Positions 42,909-54,785 of a stretch of 64,000 bases of DNA are shown here, in pieces (position 1 is the stretch's first letter; each line of letters begins with the position of its first letter). Position numbers and translations under genes: made by a program. The DNA lies in contig NC_057795.1 in NCBI RefSeq assembly GCF_018294505.1, positions 523,533,184 to 523,597,183 on the forward strand. Direction: 5' to 3'. A model generated the notes under the pieces. That model was not told the DNA's origin. It saw only the letters and a list, made by a program, of their open reading frames with translations, and did no database searches. This DNA comes from Triticum aestivum (taxonomy: Eukaryota; Streptophyta; Magnoliopsida; Poales; Poaceae).

Positions 42909-43748
42909 CGCCGCCCGTGACACTCTCATGTAATAATGAGTGGGGCTGTACATGCCCCGGAGTCTCCGGAGTGCCGCCCTCGGGCCTCGGGGGCTCCCGC
43001 TCACGCCCAGTGGCAGCACTTAGCTCCGCGCTGGTGAGAAGACGTCGAAGACTAGATTAGGTGCCGGACGCGGCTTTTTCATTTGCTTTCTGCAGTTGGC
43101 TTGTTCGTTCCTATTTGAAGTTTTATTGGAGCTATTGCCATCTCTAGCTTGTGACTCTTTGTCTTTTTCACTCACTTGCCTTGTTTTCTCTCGCGCAAGT
43201 CTTGCGAGGGAGGTACGCGGGCACCCTCGCGAGTGTTTTCTACCCCGGTCGTTTGAAGCTTTCTTATCCGAGTCCGCTACGGGAGCACCCCTCCCAGTTC
43301 GTGCCCCACGGGCATCGCGACGCGAGCACAGGACCTGGGTCAGTCGTCCCCATAGCCGAGACCGGAAGCTACCCCTCCTGACTAATCCTTGCAGGACATG
43401 AAGCGCACGGCGAGGCCTCGACCTCGGGAGGCGAAGACCGCGACAAGCCTCCCCGAGCTAAGTAATTCCCGCACACGGGCACGCGGCACAGAAACATAGC
43501 ACAGAAATAGTGGAAACAGCACGATAATTAACAACAACAGTTCAACACGCCCCCGCGGGGCCCTATACTACTTTCTTTTTGTGCAGGGAAGGAAGAAAAA
43601 CAAAATAGACATGACTTGCTCGGCACCAACTCGCGGCGAGGGATCGTACTGCCTCAGGAGCTTAGTCAGATCCCTCCTCTCGCTTCACCGGGGCGCAATG
43701 GCGGACTGGCCCGCTACCTTCCCCGAGGTGGGCACGACGGTGCGGGGG
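42909..43748. other. Non-coding 3' region of the outer Gypsy element
   Basis: GC-rich; short ORFs only. It contains tcgcgaggg-type repeats also found in the LTR. It separates the sense pol from the antisense ORF. Confidence 0.5.
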
Positions 43749-44354
43749 CTAGTCATGGCCACCGCTGGAGGAGCTGCTGTCTGAAGGAGAATCGCCGAAG
43801 CTTGGCGAGCCCCGACCGCCGCTGCCCACGCGCCTGCCACCATCTTCATCCTGATCAACGCCGGGGCTGGGCACACGACCGCGGTCATTGTCTTCGGGGC
43901 AGCACCCAGCACGACGACCGTCTTCCATGAGCACCCTCATGTAGAGGGTGGCATCGCCGTCGAACTTGAAGTGCAGGGTGCACCGCCGGCTCTGGCCGCG
44001 TGCGTGGGCAAACGTTTGCCAGCCGCGGGCCAGGGATGCATTCCCGGCGACGGAGACCTCCAGCGAAGCCCAGGAGGCCCTGCTGCAGCAACCGTCCGCC
44101 TGAAGCCAGAGGCCGCCCGTAGCGCCGACCAGAAGTTCACCTACAAAGAAGCAGGGGAGCTGGAGCCAGGTGCAGGTCGGGTCCGCCGACCACACGACGA
44201 ACTCCGGCAGCACCTCCGCCGAGCGAAAGTGCGGCCTAGGGGGTCGCGTAGCCACGGCATGCCTCCCATCAGCGACCGGGCGCTCATCGCCGTGCAGGGG
44301 ACCGCCTCCACGACCACGGGAATCCACTACGGGGTTCGCAGGATGCTGGCGAGG
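43749..44354 (-). CDS. Antisense ORF of the outer Gypsy element, C-terminal part (B3-like)
   Basis: Open on the minus strand from 44354 to the stop at 43749-43751 (201 codons). Its first 31 codons lie at 54462-54370, beyond the nested element; the phases agree after allowing for one copy of the GCGGC duplication. The middle part (FVVWSADPTCTWLQLPCFF; LARGWQTFAHARG; LHFKFDGDATLYMRVLM) has the spacing of a plant B3 DNA-binding domain (GW..FA..., then F.FDG...L.V.V). A low-complexity Gly/Arg/Asp/Ser tail follows. Accessory antisense ORFs between pol and the 3' LTR are known in Tat-lineage elements such as Grande; the B3 resemblance is my inference. No internal stop is seen, in contrast with the frameshifted sense pol. 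Interrupted by insertion, hence presumably inactive. Confidence 0.6.
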   Translation of the reverse strand, partial: PRQHPANPVVDSRGRGGGPLHGDERPVADGRHAVATRPPRPHFRSAEVLPEFVVWSADPTCTWLQLPCFFVGELLVGATGGLWLQADGCCSRASWASLEVSVAGNASLARGWQTFAHARGQSRRCTLHFKFDGDATLYMRVLMEDGRRAGCCPEDNDRGRVPSPGVDQDEDGGRRVGSGGRGSPSFGDSPSDSSSSSGGHD

Positions 44355-44359
44355 GCGGC

Positions 44360-44839
44360 TGAGGGAGTCCTGGACTAGGGGGTGTCCGGATAGCCGAACT
44401 ATCATCATCGGCCGGACTCCAAGACTATGAAGAGACAAGATTGAAGACTTCGTCCCGTGTCCGGATGGGACTTTCCTTGGCATGGAAGGCAAGCTTGGCG
44501 ATAAGGATATGTAGATCTCCTACCATCGTAACCGACTCTGTGTAACCCTAGCCCTCTCCGGTGTCTATATAAACCGTAGGGTTTTAGTCCGTAGGACACA
44601 ACAATAACAACAATCATACCATAGGCTAGCTTCTAGGGTTTAGCCTCCTTGATCTCGTGGTAGATCCACTCTTGTACTACCCATATCATCAATATCAATG
44701 AAGCAGGAGTAGGGTTTTACCTCCATCGAGAGGGCCCGAACCTGGGTAAAAACATCGTGTCCCTTGTCTCCTATTACCATCCGCCTAGACGCACAGTTCG
44801 GGACCCCCTACCCGAGATCCGCCGGTTTTGACACCGACA
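44360..44839 (+). repeat. 5' LTR of the inner Gypsy element
   Basis: TGAGGGAGTCCTGGACTAGG to TTTGACACCGACA; contains tctatataaaccg (TATA) near 44562-44575 and a poly(A)-signal-like aatatcaatgaa near 44692. Confidence 0.95.
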
Positions 44840-44886
44840 TTGGTGCTTTCATTGAGAGTTCCTCTGTGCCGTCACAATCAGGAAGG

Positions 44887-46016
44887 ATGCCTCTTCCCGT
44901 CTTTAAAGATGGTACCATTGCCAAGGGAGCTTTGGCCACCGGACAAACTATCTGGCTAGGTGGTTTTCTTATGACCGCCTGTTCGGCCGCCGCTCCGACG
45001 ACGACCTCTCGGGTCATCAGAAGCGATCTTCACGTCAACTCGGAATTCGCCGAGCTGCTAGATCCGATGGAGCTCTCCTCCGTAAACGAGCTCTTGGATC
45101 GCATCGCCGTCCTGGGAGTCGCTACAGACTATGATCAGATTGGGCTTAAAACCGATCTGAGAGAGATCAACTCTCCCCAGGCTACCCACCAGGTTGCGGT
45201 GGTGGAGGAACAACGCGGCGACTCTTCTTCTATATTAAAGACCAGTTATGTCCGGATTCCTGATCCCTCCATGCCGGATTCCCGCGGAGGGACAGACGTC
45301 AATCAAGTACTGAACCTAAAGTCAGGCAGCGGACCAGATTCGTTGGTCAACATCCAGCAATCCGAGCTTCCAAATTCGGAAACTTTTCGGCCCTTGAGCC
45401 TCAAGTTGGCAGGGTTCCGGACTTAATGCCACCCGCCCACCCAAACATAAGCGATCTATCTCAAATCCAGCAAGAGCCCACGGAGATAGTACATCATTAC
45501 TGGGCCAGATTCCTCCTGGTTATGGACAGGATAAAGGACTGCCGTGAGGAATACGCAATCTCAATTTTCTGCAACAATTGCACGGACAAGGGAATTTTGA
45601 ACTCTGTAAGTCGTCGCAAAATTACACGCTTCACCGACCTGGCTTCCATAGTACGAAAGTACTGTGCGATGGAGAGTGCCTGGAAAACCGAAACTAAGTT
45701 TTGGGACAATCCGGCTCCGAACACAACCCTAGTCCGAAATAAAAGAGTGCATCACGCCCAGGCACCTGGGACAAAAGCCAAAAAGCAAAAACCCCCTAAA
45801 GGGCACGGAACCGTACTAGAGGGATGGCTCAGCGGACCCTGTAAAATCCATAGTACAGAGGGCGCCATTCCAACACATAGCCTTCGGGCATGTTGGATAC
45901 TATGGCAGGTGGCCAAAAGTGGCGAAGAGCTTCTAGCCCCGGCAAACCAGCCCAACAGTACCAGTACGGTATTAATAGTCTTCGAGACTTTCGCATCAAA
46001 TAATATGCGGAAATGA
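44887..46016 (+). pseudogene. Gag of the inner Gypsy element, broken
   Basis: ATG 44887 (MPLPVFKDGTIAKGALATG), 48 bp into the internal region, reads to TAA 45424-45426. The downstream frame (from 45426) carries the gag core remnant EPTEIVHHYWARFLLVMDRI and TRFTDLASIVRKYCAMES, ending at TGA 46014-46016. The normal central gag segment appears shortened, and no CCHC zinc knuckle is visible, so internal deletion is likely. After the TGA the same frame continues without interruption into protease. It would encode the particle structural protein; not intact here. Confidence 0.72.
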
Positions 46017-49000
46017 ACAATCCACAGCCTCGCCGAAGTATACCAAGTAGCAACGACAAATCCATGGAGCGACATAGCTATCACCTTCAATGCCAGCGAC
46101 GAACCTAAATTCCGAACAGCCCGAGCACCAGCCGCATTGGTCCTCAGTCCAATAGTGGACGGCTTTCGTCTTACCAAGGTACTCATGGATGGCGGTAGCA
46201 GATTAAACCTCATCTACGAGGAAACCCTTCGAAAAATGGAAATAGATCGGAGCCGCATTGAGCTAAGTAGCACAACCTTTAGAGGAATAATCCCTAGTCG
46301 GGAAGCACGCTGCACAGGAAAAATTACATTAGATGTGGTGTTCGGCTCGCCGGACAACTACATGTCCGAGGAGGTCACGTTCCAAGTGGCCCTGTTCAGC
46401 AGCAGATATCATGCTTTATTAGGGCGAGAGGCATTCACAATTTTCCAAGCCATACCCCATTATGGGTACATGAAGCTTAAAATGCCCGGGCCCAACGGAA
46501 TCATCACTCTTGTCAGTGATCCGGACACAGCACTCCGCGCCGAAAATAAGACAGCCGCACTAGCCCTAGAGGCACTATCCGAAGCCCTAGCGGCAGAGGA
46601 AGTCAATGCGCTGCGCTCCACGGTGAACAGGGACGATGTGATACTCGATAAGAGATCCAAGTCCACCTCTTTTAAACCAGCGGACGAAATAGTCAAATTC
46701 CAAGTCCATCCAATGGACCCCACAAAGACGGCCTCCATTAGGGCACAATTAATCCCTGATGTAGATGCTGCACTACGAGAATTCCTTCGGGAAAATTGGG
46801 ACATCTTTGCCTGGCACCCTTCAAATATGCCAGGAATCCCACGCAGGTTGGCAGAACACAGCCTAAACATCCTAAAAGGATTCAAGCCAGTCAAACAGGC
46901 TCTTCGGCGATTTTCCGAACCCAAAAGACAAGCAATGGGAGAGGAGCTAGCCAAACTATTAGAAGCCGGATTCATCAGAGACATCAAACATCCGGACTGG
47001 CTAGCAAACCTGGTAATGGTATCAAAAAAGGACAAATCCTGGCGCCTGTGTGTCGACTTTAAAGACCTTAACAAGGCTTGTCCAAAGGATCCTTTCCCCC
47101 TTCCCCGCATCGATCAAATCATCGATGCTACCGCAGGGCACGATTCATTGTGCTTCCTCGATGCATACTCTGGCTACCATCAAATCAAGATGGCGGAGAC
47201 AGACCAAGCAGAAACGACATTCATTACTCCATACAGACCATTCTGCTTCAACACAATGCCCTTCGGACTCAAAAACGCTGGCGCAACATATCAGCGCATG
47301 ATTCAGACATGTCTGGCTACCCAGATCGGCAAAACAGTGGAGGCATACGTAGACGATGTGGTCGTCAAGACCAGACACGTCGAAACTCTAGTAGACGATT
47401 TGAGGCTCACATTTGACAACCTCCGAGCATATGACATTAAGCTCAACCCGGAAAAATGCGTCTTCGGCATACCAGCTGGAAAGCTCTTGGGCTTCATTGT
47501 ATCCGGTAGAGGAATTGAAGCAAACCCAGCCAAGATCCGAGCTCTGTCACAATTGGATATCCCAAAAGACCTCAAACAAATACAAAAATTGACAGGATGC
47601 GTGGCGGCCTTAAGCCGCTTCATCTCCCGATTGGGAGAAAAGGCATTGCCCCTCTATCACCTCCTCAGGCGCACCGAACACTTCGAATGGACGGATGCTG
47701 CCACGGCCGGACTCGAAGAAATAAAGGCCATATTGGCAACAAATCCGGTCCTGGCCGCGCCCAACTTGGGCGAACCAATGTTGTTATATATCGCGGCAAC
47801 ACATCAAGTTGCAAGCGCAGTGCTCGTCGTCGAACGAGAAACAGAAGGGCACAAATTCCCTCTTCAAAAACCAGTGTACTACGTATCCACTGTCTTAACT
47901 CCATGCAAGTCCCGATACCCACATTGTCAAAAGATAGCGTACGCAGTGTTCATGGCATCCCAGAAGCTGCAACACTACTTTCAAGAGTGTTCGATAACAG
48001 TGGCCTCCGAAGTACCTCTCAACGACATTATAAACAACCGCGACGCGACGGGCAGGATTGCAAAATGGGCCATCGAGCTCTTACCATTCGACATAACCTA
48101 CAAACTACGACGAGCTATAAAGTCGCAAGTTTTGGCTGCCTTCATCGCTAAATGGACTGAAGCCGAACTCCCTAAAGAGTACGGCGCATACTCCAATTGG
48201 ATCATGCACTTCGACGACTCTAAAATGTTGGCCGGCTTGGGGGCTGGCATTGTCTTGACGTTCCCAACCGGAGACACAGTCCAATACGTACTTCAAATAA
48301 TGTACACGGACTCCAACAACGCAGCCGAATACGAGGCCCTTCTACATGGTCTCCGGATGGCCATCTCCATGGGCATTCAACGCCTAGAGGTCCGCGGGGA
48401 TTCAAACCTCGCAATATCCCAAGTAAATGGAGACTTTGATGCCAAGGATCCGAAAATGGCAGCCTACCATAACGCCATCTTAAAAATGTCAGCTCGGTTT
48501 GAAGGACTCGAATTCCACCATGTAGCCCGGGATAACAACCAGGCAGCCGACGTGTTGGCACGCATCGGCGCAAAACGCGATGCCGTCCCTCCAAACATCT
48601 TCCTGGAGCGGCTCTTTAAGCCATCCGTAGTATGGGAAGAGGAGTCCGGAAACAACAATCCGGAACCAACCGCACCACCCAACACCGAACATTCTGACAC
48701 AACCGGTGGCTCAGCCAATGAAATAACACCTTCAGCCCACGAAATAATGGCAGTAATTGCCCCGTGGACGGAACCATTCCTCGCCTACTTAATTAGGCAG
48801 GAACTCCTCGAAGACCAAAATAAGGCCTGCTGCATAGTTCGGCGATCTAAAGCCTACAAGGTCCATGAGGGAGAGCTTTATAAGAAAAGTACAACCGGAT
48901 TCCTTCAAAGGTGCATCTCCGAAGAGGAAGGGCGAAATCTTCTGGCCGAAATTCACACCGGACTCGGCGGCCACCATGCCGCAGCCCGGGCCCTTGTAGG

Positions 49001-49996
49001 CAAGGCTTCCGTACAGGATTTTATTGGCCGACGGCCCGGGCAGATGCTAAGGACTTAGTCCAACGATGCGTCGGTTGCCAACTCTTTGCTAATCAGAGCC
49101 ACATGCCACCCACCGCCCTCAAAACTATACCCATCACCTGGCCGTTTGCGGTCTGGGGGCTTGACATGGTTGGACCCCTTAAAGGGGGAACCCACAAGCA
49201 AAAATACCTATTGGTCATGGTGGATAAATTCACCAAATGGATAGAGGCTAAGCCAGTTACGACAGCCGAATCCGGACCCGTGATAGACTTCATATCAGGG
49301 GTAGTACATCGTTATGGTGTCCCCCATAGCATCATCACCGATAACGGCACAAACTTCACGGCCGACGAGGTTAAACTCTGGTGCAAAAACATGGGCATCA
49401 AGCTCGACTACGCTTCAGTCTATCACCCACAAACTAACGGTCAAGTCGAACGAGCAAATGGTCTAATCATGAGCGGCATTAAACCCAGGTTAGTGCGGTC
49501 CTTCACGGAATCTAACATGCACTGGGTAGAGGAGCTCGACTCCGTACTCTGGGGGCTGCGGACCACGCCAAATCGTACCACCGGATTCACACCATTCTTT
49601 ATGGTATACGGCATAGAGGCAGTTTTGCCCTGCGATATAATTCATGACTCACCTCGAGTGCGCATGTATGAAGAAAGAGAAGCCGAGTTGGATCGGTAGG
49701 ACAGTTTGGACGCATTGGAGGAGGAGCGCGACGTGGCAAAAGCCCGTTCCGCATTCTATCAGCAGCAGGCTCGAAGATATCAAAGCAGAGAAGTACGGGC
49801 CAAAACTTACAATGTTGGCGAACTAGTTCTACGCCTGCCGGACAAGAAAAAGGACAAACTTAAGCCCAAATGGGAAGGTCCCTTCATCATCAACCAAGTC
49901 CTGACCGGAGGAGCATACCGTCTATGTAACACATCTGACAACCGACTCGAGCCGAACCCATGGAACGCAGCCCGTCTCCGAAGATTCTACGCCTAG
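46017..49996 (+). pseudogene. Pol (protease-RT-RNase H-integrase) of the inner Gypsy element
   Basis: Mostly one long open frame. Protease KVLMDGGSRLNLIY (Asp codon 46188). RT with WLANLVMVSKKDKSWRLC, FLDAYSGYHQIKMAETDQ and catalytic YVDD (47346-47357). RNase H with MHFDDSKMLAGLGAG and NNAAEYEALLHGLR, RGDSNLAISQVNG. The integrase zinc finger begins GLGGHHAAARALVGKA; a one-base deletion near 49008 shifts the frame, then WGLDMVGPL, IITDNGTNF and HPQTNGQVERANG provide D, D, E. TAG at 49697-49699 interrupts the C-terminal part, which continues DALEEERDVAKARSAFY to 49996. The gene order is Ty3/Gypsy and the RT style Tat. Two lesions only, much less decayed than the outer element. Confidence 0.88.
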
Positions 49997-50801
49997 CACC
50001 GGACTAAGAGTTCGTCTCCTTCCTCCGCCCACCTTTTACATTTTCGCTGTCTTTTGTTTCCCTCCTTTTTCCTCCCTTTTTAGTAAAAGCCTTTGAGGGC
50101 TGATCTGCGCATTGTTCGCACACACTTGATGTGCTACTCGCACTCAATATACCTGGGGGCTTCTTTAACAGAAGCTTATTTATACGGGCTTCATGCCCAA
50201 CACATGTGTCATACTTCTGCATGTGCCTTTTATTCACCATTATATGCATCGATATGACTTAAGTTTTGGCCAAGCTGGGTTGCCTGGCTCCTGTGCTTAC
50301 CCCTACGTTCCCGATTGTTCGGCTAGGAGGTAAAGGGATCACCTCTGCGATTGTTACTGCCGGGTCAGCCGGATGTGTACCTCAGACTGGGTGAAGCCGA
50401 AAGCTAGCGTTCTTAAGGGAATATTCGGTCGGTGACTTGAAAGATGATTTATTACTTATTTATTTATCTGCCCCAGATGCTTTTTCTACTCTTTTCGCAG
50501 TCCGGACATGCACTTTAGGGCATGCCTCCCAGGGAAAGGAACTCCTAACGGAACTATTCTCCCTGGAAGATGTTTCTTACTAACCATGTAATATAACATA
50601 ACTAGTTGGGCACTTGTCTGATAAAGCACTAATGACCCCTATGCCTGGTCTCCATGCATGCCCCGGTTTTTATATAACCGTGAGGGTATTCAGACACACT
50701 CCGGACTGTCGGGTCCCGAGGTTGAAGCAAAAAGGTCCACAAAGACAAACGATCTACAATCCGGCTAGAAGGCATTTTACATGTCATTTTAAGTTACATC
50801 G
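49997..50801. other. Non-coding region between pol and the antisense gene
   Basis: AT-richer, no protein-like frame. It holds the convergent 3' ends of the sense pol transcript and the antisense gene. Confidence 0.5.
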
Positions 50802-53564
50802 TCAAATTGACTGATTGTACTCCTCTTCAATCCCATCTAACAGGCTGTCTGGTTTACAGTCCTATTGGGAATATTTCGCGGCCAACTCTACTTGGCCGTA
50901 CATTAAGCTCACAGGGATCTCCTTCCCATCGGGCCCCACAGGTCCGACCTCGGCCATGTGGTTCGGATCCGCCTTCGTGTACCGCGTCTTGACCATGGCC
51001 CATGCCTCCCTGGCGCCTTGACGGCAGGACGATATCTTCCACAGACGGAAGCGTTGCCGTGCTCCCTGAAGCTTCTCTGCAAGCCCTCCAAGACCCTCGG
51101 GTAGGGAGACGGACGGCCACAAGGCCTGGGCGACGCCACTCATCGCCTGCCAAACACGTTCGTGTAGTTGCAGCAGCTCGGGTAGTTGGTCACCCGTTGA
51201 ACCGGGCATTTCCTCCGCAGGACGACCTGTGAGCACACCTACAGACACATTTTTGTCAATTGACTTCCTCGCCGAACTCTTCCTTTCAAAAGAGTTTGCT
51301 CAAGCACTTACTGTAAATGCCGCGACGAAGCCGCCGATTCTCCTTTACGGAGTCAGACAGCTGGACCCGAACATCTTTTAGTTCTTCGCTCAGCTAGGTG
51401 TTGGCATCTTGGAGTTTGTTTCTCTCCTGCTGCACCCTCATAAGGACCTTCTCGCCAGCCTTCAGCTAGCACAGTAGATGTTGCTTGTCCGGATCTAGTC
51501 CGGCACCCTCTGCAATATTATTGTCAGACTTACGCACACACCGCACTTCATAAACTACTTATCTTTTCGAAGTATGTATTACCAGAGGGGGTCTCCGTGG
51601 CTCCCCCGGCGGCGGCTAGTGCGGCCTCAAGTTGGGCCTTGCACTTTTGAAGCTCCTGGGACAGCTGGGTATTCTTCTCCGTAAGATCCTGCATAACAAA
51701 TGATCCTTAAATCAGTTATTCTAACTATTTTAAGTCTCGGGGGCTACTGGCATATATAACTATTAAAATTCCTTACCCGTATGTCCTTCACATACTGCTC
51801 CGTGGCTCTGGTTAGACCATCTTGAGCGGCACGGAGGTGCGCGTCTCCCGCATTAAAGGCATTCAACGCCTCCGGGGAGAAACACGCGTCACGAAGAACT
51901 GTCCGGCGGCGCCTGTGATTCATGGCGCTCTCCACCTCAGACCTGGTGGCGGACAGCCTGTCAGTATCCTCCGCTGGAGGAGCATCCGGCTCGTGCCTTG
52001 CGCTCGCCTCCCCCTCCGGACCAGGTGTTGGAGCCTGGCTGGCGGAGGCCTGGTTGGCAACCTCTCCGCGCATAGTCCGGCGAGCGCTCTTTCTCCTAGA
52101 AGAATTAGGAGCATTAATATACCTCCCAGGAATCTTTCCCTTAAATACGATGGTGCTCCATACCGTTGCGGCGACGTTTCGACTCGCGCCGCACTCCTCT
52201 TCCGCCTACTGGGCCGAACTGACCCTTGTTGGTCAGCCGCCGCGGATCCGGCTTCCTGCCCTAAAGGTACCTCCCGCGGGACACCGTTGGTATACAGTGT
52301 TCAGAAATAAGCATGGATGAGTAATAATGACAAGACCTCGGTCGCAGTTACCTGGGAAGCCGGAGTTAAACCGGGGTAGTCAGCCGTAATGGCGACTAGG
52401 GCATTATCCACGCTAAGTTGGTGGAACACCCCATCGATCAGCTCCACCTCTATATCCGGACCCTCCTCGGAGGCCGGATCAATGGATCATCCCGGATCCT
52501 CGGGTTGTGGAGCCGGGCTGTGTATGCCCTCTACATCCCGGCGCAGTTCCTGCATCGAAATCATAAAGTAAGACACTTAACTTTGAAAGCACGGATCGGA
52601 TAGATAAACGTCCTCTTACCCAGCTCCAAGGGTTATTCATGGAGAATCCATTCAATGGACTCATGCGGAGGAAGTCCTCCTTCTCCCCCTTGTATAAGCC
52701 AGACAGGATCTTCACCAGATTGGCAGCCGATCCCGGTCCCTTGCGGCCATGATGGGTGGCGTCATTCTCCCTGTTGAAGTCCCACATGGGGTGGCCCCTA
52801 TATTGGAGCGGCTGCACCCCTCGCATAATGCACGTGGCCATGACTCCAATCATGGTCAATCCGGAATGGGCCAGTAACCTTATCCGGCCCATCAGATATT
52901 GGAAGCTCCTATCATCTTCCCGTTGAGGGCTCCGCGGGCGCCAACTCAGGTGTTTCTTCAGAGGAGCGTTGCTGAACTCCGGGAGGCCGATCCGAACTGG
53001 GTCCGACAGTGGAGCCTCTTTCGTATAAAACCATTCCAAAGGCCAGTCTTCGGACGCCTTCTTCAGGGTCCCGGATAGATATCCGGTCCCGGCGATGCGC
53101 CATATTTCGGCTCTGCCTACTTGATATATCGACCCCTCATGAGAACGGGATACGAGGAAACACAATCTCTTCCACAACGCAAAATGGGGCTCGATGCCCA
53201 AGAACAGCTCGCAAAGAGCTACAAAACCCGCGATGTGCAAAATAGAGGCGGGTGTAAGGTGATGAAGCTGGAGTCCATAGAACTCCAGGAGCCCCCGGAG
53301 AAACGGATGTATGGGAAATCCGAGCCCCCTTATTAGAAAAGGGACGAAACGCACCCGCTCTCCTTTGGAGGGATTGGGGGTGTTCTCCGCCTACTTTCCA
53401 CCTTTGTAGGTGGCCAGCCCGGCTCGAATCGGGACCATGAAGGCCGGAGGAAGGTATCCCTCCGCTTGGAGCGTCACCAGCTCGCTGTGCGGAACTGAAC
53501 ATCTCCTCTAGTCTCCTGGCTGAGGGTTGGGAGTGCGAGAGGAGGAGCCGCATCGACTGTCCAT
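50802..53564 (-). pseudogene. Six-exon antisense gene of the inner Gypsy element (PF04195-like, coiled coil)
   Basis: Minus-strand ATG at 53564 (MDSRCGSSS). Exon 1 (53564-52620) holds the plant 'putative gypsy type transposon' type domain: FPIHPFLRGLLEFYGLQLHH, ASILHIAGFVALCELFLG. Later exons, by GT-AG boundaries, are about 52549-52352, 52256-51777, 51689-51583, 51509-51312 and 51238-50802. Exons 4 and 5 encode coiled coil (LTEKNTQLSQELQKCKAQLE; VQQERNKLQD). The last exon gives LLQLHERVWQAMSGVAQALW and ends TGA 50802-50804. Stops: 53508-53510, 53391-53393, one in exon 5 (near 51397) and 50862-50864. Similar genes are annotated by hundreds in grass genomes as retrotransposon proteins; function unknown. 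Exact exon edges, especially exon 3, are approximate. Confidence 0.7.
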
Positions 53565-53889
53565 GATGGAGTGGATTTTTGTCAGAGGCGCTCTAATGAG
53601 TACTCGCGGAAGGAGGATGGTGTGATTTGGATCTAGATCCTTGCCTCTCTTATAGGCAGCTTATTCGTGCAGCTTGGGGGTAAAACGTAAAAATACCCTG
53701 GCTTTTCGCATTCATACGACACGTGGAAGAGGGCCATTATTGGACGTGGAAGCCAAGGAGCACAACATTTATGAGGAAGCCGGACACTATTTGGCAAGCA
53801 CATGGAATTTGGAGGAGAACCCGCCTTGCAACACCGAAGACAATATGCGCGCTGGACTAATCGTCATTGAAGCTTGGTTCGGGGGCTAC

Positions 53890-54369
53890 TGAGGGAGTCC
53901 TGGACTAGGGGGTGTCCAGAAAGCCAAACTATCATCATCGGCCGGACTCCAAGACTATGAAGATACAAGATTGAAGACTTCGTCCCGTGTCCGGATGGGA
54001 CTTTCCTTGGCGTGGAAGGCATGCTTGGCGGTACGGATATGTAGATCTCCTACCATCGTAACCGACTCTGTGTAACCCTATCCCTCTCCGGTGTCTATAT
54101 AAACCGGAGGGTTTTAGTCCGTAGGACACAACAATAACAACAATCATACCATAGGCTAGCTTCTAGGGTTTAGCCTCCTTGATCTCGTGGTAGATCCACT
54201 CTTGTACTACCCATATCATCAATATCAATCAAGCAGGAGTAGGGTTTTACCTCCATCGAGAGGGCCCGAACCTGGGTAAAAACATCGTGTCCCTTGTCTC
54301 CTGTTACCATCCGCCTAGACGCACAGTTCGGGACCCCCTACCCGAGATCCGCCGGTTTTGACACCGACA
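53890..54369 (+). repeat. 3' LTR of the inner Gypsy element
   Basis: 480 bp, same ends as the 5' LTR, preceded by the polypurine tract ttcgggggctac. Confidence 0.95.
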
Positions 54370-54462
54370 GCGGCCCCGGCCGCGCTTGGTCGAAGGAGGG
54401 TCAGGCCCTTCTTGACGAGCCTTTCCCTTCTCCACGACCGAGAACCTCTTCGGCAGGGCCAT
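54370..54462 (-). CDS. Antisense ORF of the outer Gypsy element, first 31 codons
   Basis: ATG at 54462-54460; reads MALPKRFSVVEKGKARQEG then a basic Arg-rich end at the insertion point. It is the N-terminal part of the ORF at 43749-44354, separated by the inner 10-kb element. The start choice rests on the TATA box 76 bp upstream and a C/T-rich leader. Confidence 0.6.
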
Positions 54463-54785
54463 GGGGATGATGAGTAGTCGGGATGGAGAGAAAGGAGTAG
54501 CAGGAAGGAATGGACTGAAGGGGCTCACGCCATTCCGTACTTATAGCCGGAGAAGGCCAACCGCCGGCCTCCATGATCGTAGGTAATCATGACCCATTTT
54601 TGCATGCAGGGACTTGTCAAGTCGTGTAGTTGCCGAGGCGTCGTGGGGAAGCGGAGACGCCCACATCCAATCAATCGCCACGCGGCGCCCAAGACCGCAG
54701 GCTATTGGGGCCCGCGACGCTTCACACTTGCCCCTTCGCTTCTCTGCTAAGCCAAGTCCGGGCGCGCCTTGGGCCCGGGGGCTAC
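54463..54785. other. Antisense promoter/leader region and polypurine tract of the outer element
   Basis: Contains the minus-strand leader of the antisense ORF and, at 54771-54785, the purine-rich gggcccgggggctac directly before the 3' LTR. Confidence 0.55.
54538..54545 (-). promoter_or_regulatory. TATA-like box for the antisense ORF
   Basis: TATAAGTA on the minus strand in context ccggctataagtacgg, 76 bp upstream of the antisense ATG. It lies between the antisense ORF and the 3' LTR, so it is distinct from the LTR promoter. Confidence 0.5.

Larger units (their letters stand above)
44360..54369 (+). mobile_element. Tat-type Ty3/Gypsy retrotransposon, inner member of the nest
   Basis: LTRs 44360-44839 and 53890-54369, both 480 bp; target duplication GCGGC (44355-44359 and 54370-54374), within the antisense ORF of the outer element. 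Order is LTR, primer-site region ttggtgctttcattgagag, gag, PR-RT-RH-IN, non-coding region, antisense multi-exon gene, polypurine tract (ttcgggggctac) and LTR. My manual LTR alignment shows 12 substitutions in 480 bp (about 2.5%), the youngest datable large insertion in the window. Confidence 0.95.

Noticed and set aside
42589..43019. Minus-strand ORFs with repeated SQALAFFTG
   Set aside because: Read through a 55-bp tandem array in shifting phases; the repeat is not a multiple of three and there is no constraint.
46460..47110. 216-aa minus-strand ORF under the inner pol
   Set aside because: Antisense shadow of a conserved RT/protease coding frame.
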